A DNA stretch of 64,000 bases from Bacillota bacterium (GTDB lineage: Bacteria; Bacillota; Clostridia; Christensenellales; Pumilibacteraceae), in the NCBI GenBank assembly GCA_009787385.1, contig WRGC01000002.1, positions 27,682 to 91,681 of the forward strand. Reading direction: 5' to 3'. Positions 26,358-34,683 of this stretch are shown piece after piece. The position numbers and the translations under genes are program-made. Each line of letters opens with the position of its first letter. The first letter of the stretch is position 1. Under the pieces are notes generated by a model. It searched no databases. It was not told the DNA's origin and saw only the letters and a list, made by a program, of their open reading frames with translations.

Positions 26358-27104
26358 ATGAGTTTTGGCAAAAAATATTTAAAACGCCCCTTTGACATTG
26401 TACTGTCTTTGGTTTTAATTGTATTGCTTTCACCAATACTTGTTTTGACTGCTATTGCTATTGTGTGTACATCACGAGGACCAATATTGTTTAATCAAAA
26501 ACGAATTGGCATGCATCTAACAATATTTACACTTTACAAATTTAGATCTTTTATAAAACCTACCCCATTTGATATAGATAACCCCGTAATAACTCGCAAC
26601 AACAATTCTGTAACATTTGTTGGCAAAATTATTAGAAGGCTCAAAATTGATGAGTTGCCACAATTGTTTAATATACTTAAAGGTGAAATGAGTTTTGTAG
26701 GTCCTAGACCATTTGTAGATACATATCTACAACGATACCAGGGGTGGGAGTATGCCAAATTTGCAGTTCGTCCTGGACTTACAGGACTATCTCAAACTAA
26801 TGGCAATGGACATTTGTCTAGAGAAGAACGAAGTTATTATGATATAATATACACATCTAAAGGATGGCTGTATGACTTTGTAATTATGTTTAAGAGTATT
26901 TTTGTGGTATTGTTAGACGAAAAAAAATTTTATAAAACTGTTTCACAACAACAATTGGATAGCGTCAATAACTGGACAATGCCAAAAAATTGGCAACTCA
27001 TCAACTATAACGAAGTACGAAAACAAAAAGACAAACAGTTGATACTATATTTGGACTATATAAAATATATAGAACAAAAGTGGAAAAATCAAATAAGCTA
27101 TTAA
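26358..27104 (+). CDS. Polyprenyl-phosphate sugar phosphotransferase (PglC/WcaJ-type core)
   Basis: A 248-residue phosphoglycosyl transferase of the bacterial sugar-transferase family. It puts the first sugar-phosphate on undecaprenyl phosphate for an envelope glycan. It has only the catalytic core: KRPFDIVLSLVLIVLLSPIL as the re-entrant helix, KRIGMHLTIFTLYKFRS, the IDELPQLFNILKGEMSFVGP catalytic Asp-Glu stretch, and VRPGLTGLSQTNG. The C-terminal ~50 residues are extra and basic. The ATG at 26358, not the TTG at 26331, is used because of the abutting promoter. DUF4422 and an ABC exporter lie just beyond on the other strand. Confidence 0.92.
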   Translation: MSFGKKYLKRPFDIVLSLVLIVLLSPILVLTAIAIVCTSRGPILFNQKRIGMHLTIFTLYKFRSFIKPTPFDIDNPVITRNNNSVTFVGKIIRRLKIDELPQLFNILKGEMSFVGPRPFVDTYLQRYQGWEYAKFAVRPGLTGLSQTNGNGHLSREERSYYDIIYTSKGWLYDFVIMFKSIFVVLLDEKKFYKTVSQQQLDSVNNWTMPKNWQLINYNEVRKQKDKQLILYLDYIKYIEQKWKNQISY

Positions 27105-27137
27105 AAAAAGTGATTGCAAAACAACAATCACTTTTTT
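27104..27137 (+). terminator. Terminator of the sugar transferase
   Basis: AAAAAAGTGATTG/CAATCACTTTTTT, 13-bp stem; symmetric, so it may also serve the convergent DUF4422 gene. Confidence 0.8.
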
Positions 27138-27170
27138 GTTTGTAGATGCAATAAATAAGTTGCTCTCAAT

Positions 27171-28166
27171 CTATCTCCCACCCAAAAATGCTATATAAAC
27201 TCTCTTTATATACTCTCTCGCTCTAGTACCTCTTGGAATAATAACATTTGCCACACTATCTGCTATACTTGGTCCATATTTTTTTTTTGCTATGTGTGGT
27301 GTATTGTTTTGAGTGTTTTTTATTATTACAAATGGAACATGTGCTATTTTGATATCAGGTCTAGTGAGTTGAATATGCGTAACAAAAATGCCCAATAGCC
27401 TTTCGCCCAAATACCCTACTGTACGCAATTGTTGAGAATTGAGATCTGTATAATCTTTTTGATTGTCAAAAGCCATTAATATATCAAACAACCATTTGCT
27501 ATACTCAAAAAAAATTTCTTTGTTGGTTACAAACATATTGCAATAGTAACCTAGATTGGATTTCATATACTTTTGCACAGCATTGTTGTATTGTGGAAAT
27601 TTTTGTGATATATATCTCAAGCAAAAATCCAAATCTTTTACATCATGAGCTGCTTTGTAGTGCTTGTAGTTGCTAACACACTTGATTGGTTGTGGCAAAA
27701 TCATGTCAGCACTTTGCAATAATTTTAAAATATTAGTTTCATTCAACCCAAAATCTTCTTCTATATTATTGTATATTCCTGGGATTTTTATCTCTACTTT
27801 TGTGTCGGGATGATTGAATGACAAATATCGTCTATAATGAAAAAATCCATAGTAGTCAGCTTTGAGATTTTTGTATGCCCAATATTGAGCTGTAAGTTCG
27901 CAAAATCTAGCATTTAGATGAGAAATACTGTCATCACCTATATTGTCTTTTAGTTGAAAAGGAATCTTTTTGTCATTATCTGCTCCAACGGCAATAGGGC
28001 AAATAATATCATTTTGAACAACTATCTCAGGCTTGTGACAAGCAACCAATATCTTGATTGTTGGCATATTTTGACTTTGCTTGTTGAGTTTTATCACTCT
28101 CAATTCGTTTCCATCATCTTGTTCTGGGGCAATGTGTGTATCTTGTTGATGTGTATTTTGTCCCAT
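27171..28166 (-). CDS. DUF4422 glycosyltransferase-like protein
   Basis: A 331-residue protein whose core from residue 35 matches DUF4422, a capsule-associated glycosyltransferase family: KILVACHKPE, CPIAVGADND, NARFCELTAQYWAYKNLKAD, YYGFFHYRRYLSF and a C-terminal RTVGYLGERLLGIFV. About 33 hydrophilic residues precede the domain. GGGGG four nt before the ATG supports the long start, though an internal Met at residue 34 is where the domain begins. It likely adds a sugar to a lipid-linked glycan exported by the adjacent ABC pair. Confidence 0.85.
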   Translation of the reverse strand: MGQNTHQQDTHIAPEQDDGNELRVIKLNKQSQNMPTIKILVACHKPEIVVQNDIICPIAVGADNDKKIPFQLKDNIGDDSISHLNARFCELTAQYWAYKNLKADYYGFFHYRRYLSFNHPDTKVEIKIPGIYNNIEEDFGLNETNILKLLQSADMILPQPIKCVSNYKHYKAAHDVKDLDFCLRYISQKFPQYNNAVQKYMKSNLGYYCNMFVTNKEIFFEYSKWLFDILMAFDNQKDYTDLNSQQLRTVGYLGERLLGIFVTHIQLTRPDIKIAHVPFVIIKNTQNNTPHIAKKKYGPSIADSVANVIIPRGTRAREYIKRVYIAFLGGR

Positions 28167-28285
28167 TTTACCCCCTATATAGTTTGATACTACAATAAAA
28201 ATTCAAATTTATAAGCTATTGAAAAGTCATAGCTAAAAATTTTTTGAGACCAATTATTTCTAGTTTATTTTTATAAGACTGCCGA

Positions 28286-29020
28286 CTAATTATTCATACT
28301 TTCAGCATATGCCCTACTCACTTCATCTACATCACCATACTTTATCATACAACCATGCTCTAGCCACAGTCCTTTTTGACACATATTGACAGCAGAATTG
28401 GCATCATGTGTCACAAATATAAAAGTTGTACCTGACTTGCGTATGTCTTGTATCCTATCTCTACATTTGGCTTGAAATTTGACATCTCCAACTGACAAAA
28501 CTTCGTCTACTATAAAGATATCGGCAGGACTATCTGATGCCACTGCAAATCCAAGTTTGCTAGTCATACCACTAGAGAAGTTTTTGAGTGGGACATCAAG
28601 AAAATTCTTAACTTCAGCAAACTCTACTATCCTATCATATTTTTTTTGTATCTCTTTTTTGCTAAAACCTAGTACAGCACAACTGATATAAATATTCTCG
28701 TGTGCAGTCAAGTCCATGTCAAAGCCAACACCCAAATTAATGAGTGGAACAATACTGCCTTTGACTACTATCTTGCCTTTGGTAGGATTTGCCACACCTG
28801 CAATAATCTTAAGCAATGTACTTTTTCCCGCACCATTATGTCCAAACAAAGCAAGTGACTCATTTTTAAGTATATTTACATTAATGTTTTTTAATACCCA
28901 AAATTTGTTGGTTTGTAGCTTACCTTGCACCAACTTAATCATATACTCTTTCAAAGAAGTTATGCGTTCCTTTTGTAGTCGGTACTGCATAGACATATTA
29001 GTGATTTCTATTATATTCAA
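28286..29020 (-). CDS. ABC transporter ATPase, polysaccharide/teichoic acid export (Wzt/TagH-like)
   Basis: A 244-residue ATPase of the lipopolysaccharide/teichoic-acid export class. Walker A is GHNGAGKST, the signature is the family-typical short FSSGMTSKLGFA, and Walker B is IFIVDEVLSVGD followed by the switch THD. An N-terminal extension (MSMQYRLQKERITSLKEYMI) is characteristic of the class, and the carbohydrate-binding C-terminal domain of some Wzts is absent. The start is TTG, with GGAGA 8 nt upstream. It pairs with the permease at 29280. Confidence 0.93.
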   Translation of the reverse strand: MNIIEITNMSMQYRLQKERITSLKEYMIKLVQGKLQTNKFWVLKNINVNILKNESLALFGHNGAGKSTLLKIIAGVANPTKGKIVVKGSIVPLINLGVGFDMDLTAHENIYISCAVLGFSKKEIQKKYDRIVEFAEVKNFLDVPLKNFSSGMTSKLGFAVASDSPADIFIVDEVLSVGDVKFQAKCRDRIQDIRKSGTTFIFVTHDANSAVNMCQKGLWLEHGCMIKYGDVDEVSRAYAESMNN

Positions 29021-29125
29021 TAACTACATCTCCATATTGATTAATTAAATTGCAAATTTATTAAACTTAGTTAACTACAAATACTAACTCTTGAAATATT
29101 GTTGGTTAATATAAAAAACTAAGAA

Positions 29126-29274
29126 AGAGACAATGAGTGGTTATTAACAATAAACTACAAACAACAAAAAAAGAACCAAAAAATCTATTGTGAGGTTGCA
29201 AATCTCCAGAAAGCTTTAAGGTTGTTTTTTCTAAGTGTTTCTTTTTTCTGTTTAAATACTCTATTTGCACACCT
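29126..29274 (-). repeat. Dispersed MITE-like repeat, copy 6 (orientation B, diverged)
   Basis: A decayed copy with weak left end and part of the central stem missing (~150 bp). It lies between permease and ATPase genes of the same transporter and ends 6 nt from the permease stop. Confidence 0.65.
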
Positions 29275-29279
29275 TCAAA

Positions 29280-30071
29280 CTAAATATAAAGTATAAAATT
29301 CTTTTTTAATAATCTAAATATAATACACCCTATTGCCAAACTAACTACTCCCATTGCTAAGCATAACAAATAATTATTGAGAGATGGTATAGTTTGAAAC
29401 ATGACCAAGCTTCTAAAATTGTTGACAAAATAATACATAGGATTGAGTTTTACTATACTTTGAGCAAAGTCAGGAAAACTCTCTACGCTCATATAAACCC
29501 CACTAACAAAAGTCCACAACTGCAAAAAGATACCATACAACTGTCCAATATCTCTAAAATATACATATATCGAAGACAACACTATACTAATTCCAGCACA
29601 AAACATAATTAGTGCAGGTATATTGATAAGTATCAATACAAAATGCCATGTAATAGGAAACCCCGTAATCAACATCAAAAACAACAAAGCAATGGTTGAA
29701 AACAACATATTAGCTAATGCCGAAAAAGTATTGGCAAGTGGGAAGATTATTGTAGGAATATATACCCTATCTATCAAACCCCTAGCACCCAATACCGAAC
29801 CAATCGCACCACTTGTAGCTTCTCTATTAAAGCCAAATACAACAATCCCACACATGATAAATACACGACTATCTATATCTCCATTGACATGAGAAAAAAT
29901 CATAGTCATGACAAGCATTTCCATCAAAGGAAGCAACACAGTCCAAAAAACACCCAAAAAACTTCTTCTATACTTATTCTTTATATTTTTAACAACCAAA
30001 AGCCAAATCAAATAACTGTATTTGTCAATTCTATGTCTAGATCTAAATATAAAAGCAGTTTCGCTAGTCAT
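29280..30071 (-). CDS. ABC-2 type polysaccharide export permease (Wzm/TagG-like)
   Basis: A 263-residue permease with six predicted membrane helices. The N-terminal LLVVKNIKNKYRRSFLGVFWTVLLPL stretch is the conserved cytoplasmic gate helix of this family, and the C-terminal LNPMYYFVNNFRSLV is also typical. With the ATPase at 28286 it should flip a complete lipid-linked glycan across the membrane. AGGATT precedes the ATG at 30071. The two halves are 259 nt apart with a repeat copy in between, looser than usual. Confidence 0.92.
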   Translation of the reverse strand: MTSETAFIFRSRHRIDKYSYLIWLLVVKNIKNKYRRSFLGVFWTVLLPLMEMLVMTMIFSHVNGDIDSRVFIMCGIVVFGFNREATSGAIGSVLGARGLIDRVYIPTIIFPLANTFSALANMLFSTIALLFLMLITGFPITWHFVLILINIPALIMFCAGISIVLSSIYVYFRDIGQLYGIFLQLWTFVSGVYMSVESFPDFAQSIVKLNPMYYFVNNFRSLVMFQTIPSLNNYLLCLAMGVVSLAIGCIIFRLLKKNFILYI

Positions 30072-30266
30072 AATATCACAATCCTATAGTCTATTTCAAT
30101 AGTATATAAAATAAATATAGACTTTTATCCATCAATAAATAATATTAGTACAATTGCAATTGTAATTGCACATGATAAACATTGTAACATTATAACAAAT
30201 TAGATACGAAAAATCAACCCAATACAGTAAGATTGATTTAAGTAAATTTAAAATATTTATATATAT

Positions 30267-30450
30267 GAGAGTGCACAAGTACAAGTAGAAGATATTAACA
30301 ATAAGATACAAACAATCAACAAAAGAAATAGTATTCTTTTTTGATGCCAAAAAAGCTATTTTGGGGTTGCGAATTCAACCCCCGAACGCTTTATAGTTGA
30401 TTTTATTTGATGTTAATTTTCTTCCCTTAATCTACTCTATTTGTAGATTC
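30267..30450 (-). repeat. Dispersed MITE-like repeat, copy 7 (orientation B)
   Basis: Full-length: GAGAGTGCACAAG at the left, the palindrome with one change, and GGGGTTGCGAATTCAACCCCC as the central stem. Confidence 0.82.
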
Positions 30451-30460
30451 CTATATATAA

Positions 30461-30649
30461 AATAAGTTTGTTGTGTATACACAAGCTACAAAAGTTCGTT
30501 GTCGCAATGATTTAATTTCTAAATTAGAATATAACCCTACACATCAACTGTCTACAGTCAATGGTATGTCTCCTATCATCTTCCAACTTTTTGCTAGGGT
30601 TTTCCATGTTGCAGAAAGATTGCTATACATAACGGCTATCCGCTCATGA
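30461..30649 (+). pseudogene. Startless coding-like remnant, possibly a transposase C-terminus
   Basis: A 62-codon open stretch with no start, directly after repeat copy 7. The translation includes LEYNPTHQLSTVNGMSPIIF, which resembles the YNxxRxxxxLNGMSPxxF ending of IS3-type integrase cores. Its CG-containing codons (CGT, CGC, ACG) are unlike neighbouring genes. It could be a decayed insertion sequence; the match is weak and by eye only. Confidence 0.3.
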
Positions 30650-30703
30650 CTGTGTATACTTTGTAGTAAATTGTCTATATAAAGTTGCATATATATGTAG
30701 TAT

Positions 30704-31351
30704 ATGAATACACAAATGATAATATTTGCTTTAGCTATATCTATAGCTAGCAGTATTGATTGTCTAGCTACTGGACTGAGTTATGGTTATGACAAAATAA
30801 AAATACCAATCAAAAGCATGCTAATAATAATATTTGGAAGCTCAGCAACTCTAGTAGCTACACTTGCTTTGGGTGATGAATTGGCAAAATACATATTGCC
30901 TGATACTGCCAAAATGATAGGTGCTATTATACTATTTACGCTAGGATTTTACAAACTATTGTCATATGTTGTAATGAAATTGACAACTCAAAACAACTTA
31001 GACAAACACATCAAATTCAACTTGTTTAGTTTGCAATTTATAGTGCAAGTATGCAATCAACCCAAAGCAGCAGACTGGGATAGCAACCATATAATAAGTG
31101 GCATAGAGGCTATTTTTTTGACATTAGCATTGTCAATAGACGGCATGGCAATTGGGCTTGGGGCAGGAATGTCCAACATCACTCCGTTGTTTGTAGGTAT
31201 AATTGCAGTTCTTTTATTGCTTTTTACATTTGCAAGTATAAAAATAGGACTTAAAATAGGAACAATTTTGGCAAACAAAAGTCCACTCAACTTAGGGTGG
31301 TTGAGTGGACTTTTGTTGATTGGCTTGGCAACATACGGAGTTCTGTATTAA
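30704..31351 (+). CDS. ytaF: YtaF-like (MntP-superfamily) sporulation membrane protein
   Basis: A 215-residue membrane protein with six predicted helices in two repeats, each with an SID motif: LAISIASSIDCLATGLSYG near the start and LALSIDGMAIGLGAGM in the second half. The loop KAADWDSNHIISGIEAIFL fits the DxDxSGxIsxxEA loop of YtaF rather than MntP. YtaF is expressed in sporulating cells; its role is unclear. No Shine-Dalgarno is seen. TTGTCT and TATGTA (17-nt spacing) end 4 nt before the ATG. The last 25 codons contain a perfect hairpin. Confidence 0.75.
   Translation: MNTQMIIFALAISIASSIDCLATGLSYGYDKIKIPIKSMLIIIFGSSATLVATLALGDELAKYILPDTAKMIGAIILFTLGFYKLLSYVVMKLTTQNNLDKHIKFNLFSLQFIVQVCNQPKAADWDSNHIISGIEAIFLTLALSIDGMAIGLGAGMSNITPLFVGIIAVLLLLFTFASIKIGLKIGTILANKSPLNLGWLSGLLLIGLATYGVLY
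31276..31315. terminator. 16-bp hairpin inside the ytaF coding end
   Basis: CAAAAGTCCACTCAAC, 8-nt loop, and the perfect complement, with TTTTG on both strands. It is 45 nt past the stop of the leftward ECF gene and inside ytaF codons for NKSPLNLGWLSGLLL. Probably the ECF gene's terminator. Confidence 0.6.
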
Positions 31352-31360
31352 ATAATACTA

Positions 31361-31981
31361 TTAATGCACACGCCCAATATTGTCAATCCGCTCTATAGCT
31401 ATAGTTAGTGGTCTTGTAAGTAAGAATAAAGTAATAACCCAACTCAAAACACCCAACCAAGTGGCAACGGCACCACTTATATAAAATGCCCAAAAAGTAC
31501 TAAACAAATTTTGTCCCTCGCCTATCAAGTCCATTGATGTAAGCACATACAAGAAAGATGACAACAACGCAAACGCTATTGCAAAGACTGTACCAATAAT
31601 AGCTGCAAATACCCAACTAAATCTAGTTTTTGGCAAAAATGCTACACTCAAAGCAAGCGCCGGATACCAAATCACCCAAGTCAAAAGCCACCATCCAACA
31701 CTCCAAATCCATGCACCAAGCAAAATAAACACAATACTTGTTGTAATTCCCGTACGAAACCCCAATGCCATAGTACTAGCAATGAGTATAACTGCCGTCA
31801 AGTCAATAAAGCTTGCAAAAGGCAATGCATTGTACACAGCCAACTTGCTAGCTACCATCAATCCTGCAAGTACAGCTACTCTTGCAACAAACTTAGTACC
31901 TGACAAAGCAAGCTTTTTGCGATTAACCACTTGGTGAGCAACATCTAATTGAGTTGCTTTATTTGTTTGTATATTGTTCAT
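31361..31981 (-). CDS. ECF transporter substrate-binding (S) component
   Basis: A 206-residue membrane protein with five or six helices. The A-rich first helix VAVLAGLMVASKLAVYNALPF and the following SFIDLTAVILIASTMALGFRTG are typical of S components of energy-coupling factor vitamin/metal importers. The substrate cannot be read from sequence, and the ATPases and EcfT are not here. AAGGAG lies 5 nt before the ATG at 31981. Its promoter overlaps a perfect 19-bp inverted repeat, which suggests specific regulation. Confidence 0.75.
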   Translation of the reverse strand: MNNIQTNKATQLDVAHQVVNRKKLALSGTKFVARVAVLAGLMVASKLAVYNALPFASFIDLTAVILIASTMALGFRTGITTSIVFILLGAWIWSVGWWLLTWVIWYPALALSVAFLPKTRFSWVFAAIIGTVFAIAFALLSSFLYVLTSMDLIGEGQNLFSTFWAFYISGAVATWLGVLSWVITLFLLTRPLTIAIERIDNIGRVH

Positions 31982-32048
31982 ATACTCTCCTTAAAATATA
32001 TATTATTGTATGAATATTGCAAAAGCTAATCATACAATCAAAAAGTTG

Positions 32049-32092
32049 ATACTACAAATACAGTTAGTTATGACTAACTGTATTTGTAGTAT
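32049..32092. promoter_or_regulatory. 19-bp inverted repeat at the ECF promoter start site
   Basis: Perfect arms (ATACTACAAATACAGTTAG and complement), 6-nt loop. It begins within the -10 box and covers +1 to about +32, so it may be a repressor operator or a 5' end hairpin of the mRNA. Confidence 0.6.
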
Positions 32093-32116
32093 AACACAAT
32101 ATATATTTACTGACAA
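32088..32116 (-). promoter_or_regulatory. Promoter of the ECF S-component gene
   Basis: -35 TTGTCA (32111-32116), 17-nt spacer, -10 TATACT (32088-32093); leader of about 100 nt. Confidence 0.65.
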
Positions 32117-32221
32117 GCAAAAAATACAAATTTTTTGCAATAGAGCAAATTTTGTATTCAATCTTTTATTGATTCACCACAAATACATATTTTGACACTA
32201 TACAATTTAAATTTTAAAAAT

Positions 32222-32270
32222 AAAAAACAAACTACTGTATATAAAATTTATACAATAGTTCGTTTTTGTA
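32222..32270 (-). terminator. prfA terminator (imperfect)
   Basis: AAAAACAAACTA...TAGTTCGTTTTT hairpin with one mismatch, 35 nt past the prfA stop. Confidence 0.55.
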
Positions 32271-32304
32271 TCTTAATGTATGACGACTATCTCAATTTGC
32301 AAAT

Positions 32305-33366
32305 CTAAAAATCACTATTTTCTAGCTTTGCTGTTTGGTCAGCCATAGCTAAAGCATCTAACATTTTGCTAAGGTCTCCATTGACAAAGTCTTCTAATGC
32401 ATAGATAGTTAGTCCTATACGATGGTCTGTAACTCGCCCTTGACTATAGTTGTATGTGCGAATGCGTTCACTACGATCACCTGTACCCACTTGTGATTTG
32501 CGATTGTCAGCATATTCTTTGTCTGCTTGACTCTTATAAAAGTCATACAATTTGGACTTTAATGCTCTCATTGCCTTGTCACGATTCTTAATCTGTGACT
32601 TTTCGTCTTGACATTGTACAACCAAACCTGTCGGCAAATGAGTAATTCTAATTGCACTCTCAGTCTTGTTGACATGTTGTCCCCCTGCCCCACCACTACG
32701 ATAAGTATCTATACGCAAATCTTTGTCCAAAATTTCTACTTCTACATCTTCAACTTCGGGCAATACTGCCACCGTAACTGTACTAGTATGCACACGCCCT
32801 TGAGTCTCAGTAGCAGGAACTCTCTGTACCCTATGCACACCACTTTCATACTTGAGAGTACCATACACGCCCTGCCCTTTTATAATAAACACAGCTTCTT
32901 TGATTCCACCTATACCTGTATCACTTATATCTATATCTTCTATCTTCCAACGGCGTGTATCAGCATACATTTTGTACATTCGCAACAAAACTGATGCAAA
33001 TAATGCTGCTTCATCACCACCTGCCCCTGCACGAATTTCTACAATAGTATTCTTGTCATCATCAGGGTCTTTGGGCAACAACAAAATTTTGAGTTGTTGT
33101 TCTAGTTGTTGCACTCTCTCTTGATTTTGTTGTATCTCAAGTTGTGCCAACTCAGTCATCTCAGGGTCTGCCAACAGTTCTTTAGCTCCATCAATATCAG
33201 CCATAACCTTGGTATACTCATCATACACTGTTACCAAAGGCTCTAGACTAGCTTGTTCCTTAACTATGCGTGTCCATTCTGTTGTACCTACAATATTTGT
33301 GTCAGCTGCCTTTGTTGCAAGCTCTAAATACTTGTCTTTGATTGATTGTAATTTTGTTGTATTCAT
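32305..33366 (-). CDS. prfA: Peptide chain release factor 1
   Basis: A 353-residue RF1 that ends translation at UAA and UAG. The stop-reading tripeptide PAT is visible in HRVQRVPATETQGRVHTS, the catalytic GGQ in YRSGGAGGQHVNKTESAIR, and the RF1-type tail in RSERIRTYNYSQGRVTDHR. It follows prmC by 147 nt in the rpmE-prmC-prfA order usual for Bacillota. No Shine-Dalgarno is seen before the ATG at 33366. Confidence 0.97.
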   Translation of the reverse strand: MNTTKLQSIKDKYLELATKAADTNIVGTTEWTRIVKEQASLEPLVTVYDEYTKVMADIDGAKELLADPEMTELAQLEIQQNQERVQQLEQQLKILLLPKDPDDDKNTIVEIRAGAGGDEAALFASVLLRMYKMYADTRRWKIEDIDISDTGIGGIKEAVFIIKGQGVYGTLKYESGVHRVQRVPATETQGRVHTSTVTVAVLPEVEDVEVEILDKDLRIDTYRSGGAGGQHVNKTESAIRITHLPTGLVVQCQDEKSQIKNRDKAMRALKSKLYDFYKSQADKEYADNRKSQVGTGDRSERIRTYNYSQGRVTDHRIGLTIYALEDFVNGDLSKMLDALAMADQTAKLENSDF

Positions 33367-33513
33367 GATAAATTGTGGGACTTTTAATTGTTAATATGCT
33401 TAGTACAACAAATTGACATCAACAAAATTATTGTTCTTTTATCAAATTTGTCTATATTCCAATTTAATATTAGAATTTTTGTATTACCATATTGTTTATA
33501 CAACTGAATATCA

Positions 33514-34413
33514 TTATATTTTACAACAAACTTCAGTAGTATTTTTGTTTGCTACAACTATTCTATCCAATCCACTATAGTCCTTTATTACTTCTATATT
33601 CTCAAATTTATTGTATCGTAGCAATTCCACCACACAATTAGCTTGATTGTATCCTATCTCTAAAGCCAACATGCCGCCATTTTTGAGATAGTTGAATGCT
33701 TGATTTGCTACACGACGATAGATATCCAAACCATCATCTCCACCAAATAGTGCTATAGATGGTTGGTTCAAAACCTCTTGCGAAAGTTTTGATTTATCCT
33801 TTTTTGCAATGTATGGAGGATTGCTAACTATAATATCATATTTTTGTAGTGGTATACTGTCAAATAAGTCACTCAAAACTATTTGCCAATCAACATTATC
33901 TTTTAACAAATTTTGTAAATTTTGTCTTGCGAGTAGACAAGCTTGTGACGAAATATCTGTTGCTGTCAGTATAACATTATTACAATAAGAACCTATTGCC
34001 GCTGATATACAACCACTTCCCGTACACAAATCAAGCACAGTCACAGTCTTGTCTGTATTATTGATGTATTTTATAACCCACTCACACAACAACTCAGTCT
34101 CCATACGAGGTATCAACACATCAGGATTGACTTGAATATCCAATCCATAAAAATTGGTATTACCAAATATATAATCCAACGGTATTCCTGTTGTTCTAGA
34201 CTGTACAATTTCTTGCACTTTAACAATTTGACTATCGTCCAAAAAATCAAACTGTTGCAATTCACTCCTACTACAACTCAAAACATGACAAAGCAACCAA
34301 TAAGGCTCAGCCTTATCGGCATCTGTATATTGCAAAGCTTGCTTAATATAGTGCAATATTCCATTTATAGATTTGTCAGTAGGCAACAAAATCAAATTGT
34401 CGTCATTGTACAC
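33514..34413 (-). CDS. prmC: Release factor glutamine methyltransferase
   Basis: A 299-residue PrmC/HemK that methylates the GGQ glutamine of release factors using SAM. The N-terminal helical domain ends with SRTTGIPLDYIFGNTNFYG. SAM motif I is VLDLCTGSGCISAAI, and the catalytic NPPY is in DIIVSNPPYIAKK. The start is GTG at 34413, 25 nt after rpmE, with AAAGG about 14 nt upstream. That spacer contains an exact copy of the rpmE tail. The genetic link with prfA fits its role. Confidence 0.95.
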   Translation of the reverse strand: MYNDDNLILLPTDKSINGILHYIKQALQYTDADKAEPYWLLCHVLSCSRSELQQFDFLDDSQIVKVQEIVQSRTTGIPLDYIFGNTNFYGLDIQVNPDVLIPRMETELLCEWVIKYINNTDKTVTVLDLCTGSGCISAAIGSYCNNVILTATDISSQACLLARQNLQNLLKDNVDWQIVLSDLFDSIPLQKYDIIVSNPPYIAKKDKSKLSQEVLNQPSIALFGGDDGLDIYRRVANQAFNYLKNGGMLALEIGYNQANCVVELLRYNKFENIEVIKDYSGLDRIVVANKNTTEVCCKI

Positions 34414-34419
34414 AACAAA

Positions 34420-34455
34420 TTATTCAACCTTTGCCTTTTATTCAACCTTTGCCTT
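34420..34455 (-). repeat. Exact 18-bp tandem duplication at the rpmE stop
   Basis: The unit AAGGCAAAGGTTGAATAA (last five rpmE codons plus stop) is present twice in direct succession. The first copy is translated; the second lies in the rpmE-prmC spacer and supplies the AAAGG nearest prmC. Confidence 0.9.
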
Positions 34456-34683
34456 AGTTGCTTTAGCCTTCGGTGCAACTTTGGCTGCAACTTTGGTTCT
34501 AAACTTGTCTATACGCCCACCTGTATCCAAGTTTTTTTGTTTGCCAGTATAAAACGGATGACACGCACCACACACATCTAATCGCAAAGCATCAACATTC
34601 TTTGCAGTACCTGTCAAAAATGTCTCTCCACATGCACAAACAGCAATGACTTCTTTATATTCGGGATGTATACCTTCTCTCAT
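34438..34683 (-). CDS. rpmE: 50S ribosomal protein L31
   Basis: An 81-residue L31 of the zinc-containing type. Cysteines occur as CAC and CGAC, followed by [22 protein letters not shown] Lys/Ala-rich tail of about 17 residues ([18 protein letters not shown]) extends beyond the usual ~66-70 residues. GGAGAAA lies 9 nt before the ATG. First gene of rpmE-prmC-prfA. Confidence 0.96.
   Translation of the reverse strand: MREGIHPEYKEVIAVCACGETFLTGTAKNVDALRLDVCGACHPFYTGKQKNLDTGGRIDKFRTKVAAKVAPKAKATKAKVE

Noticed and set aside
30132..30350. 72-codon minus-strand frame upstream of the permease
   Set aside because: Starts inside repeat copy 7, no ribosome-binding site, low-complexity hydrophobic sequence.
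30480..30700. Possible manganese (yybP-ykoY) riboswitch or 6S-like RNA upstream of ytaF
   Set aside because: The conserved loops of these RNAs are not visible, and the stretch reads better as a decayed coding remnant.
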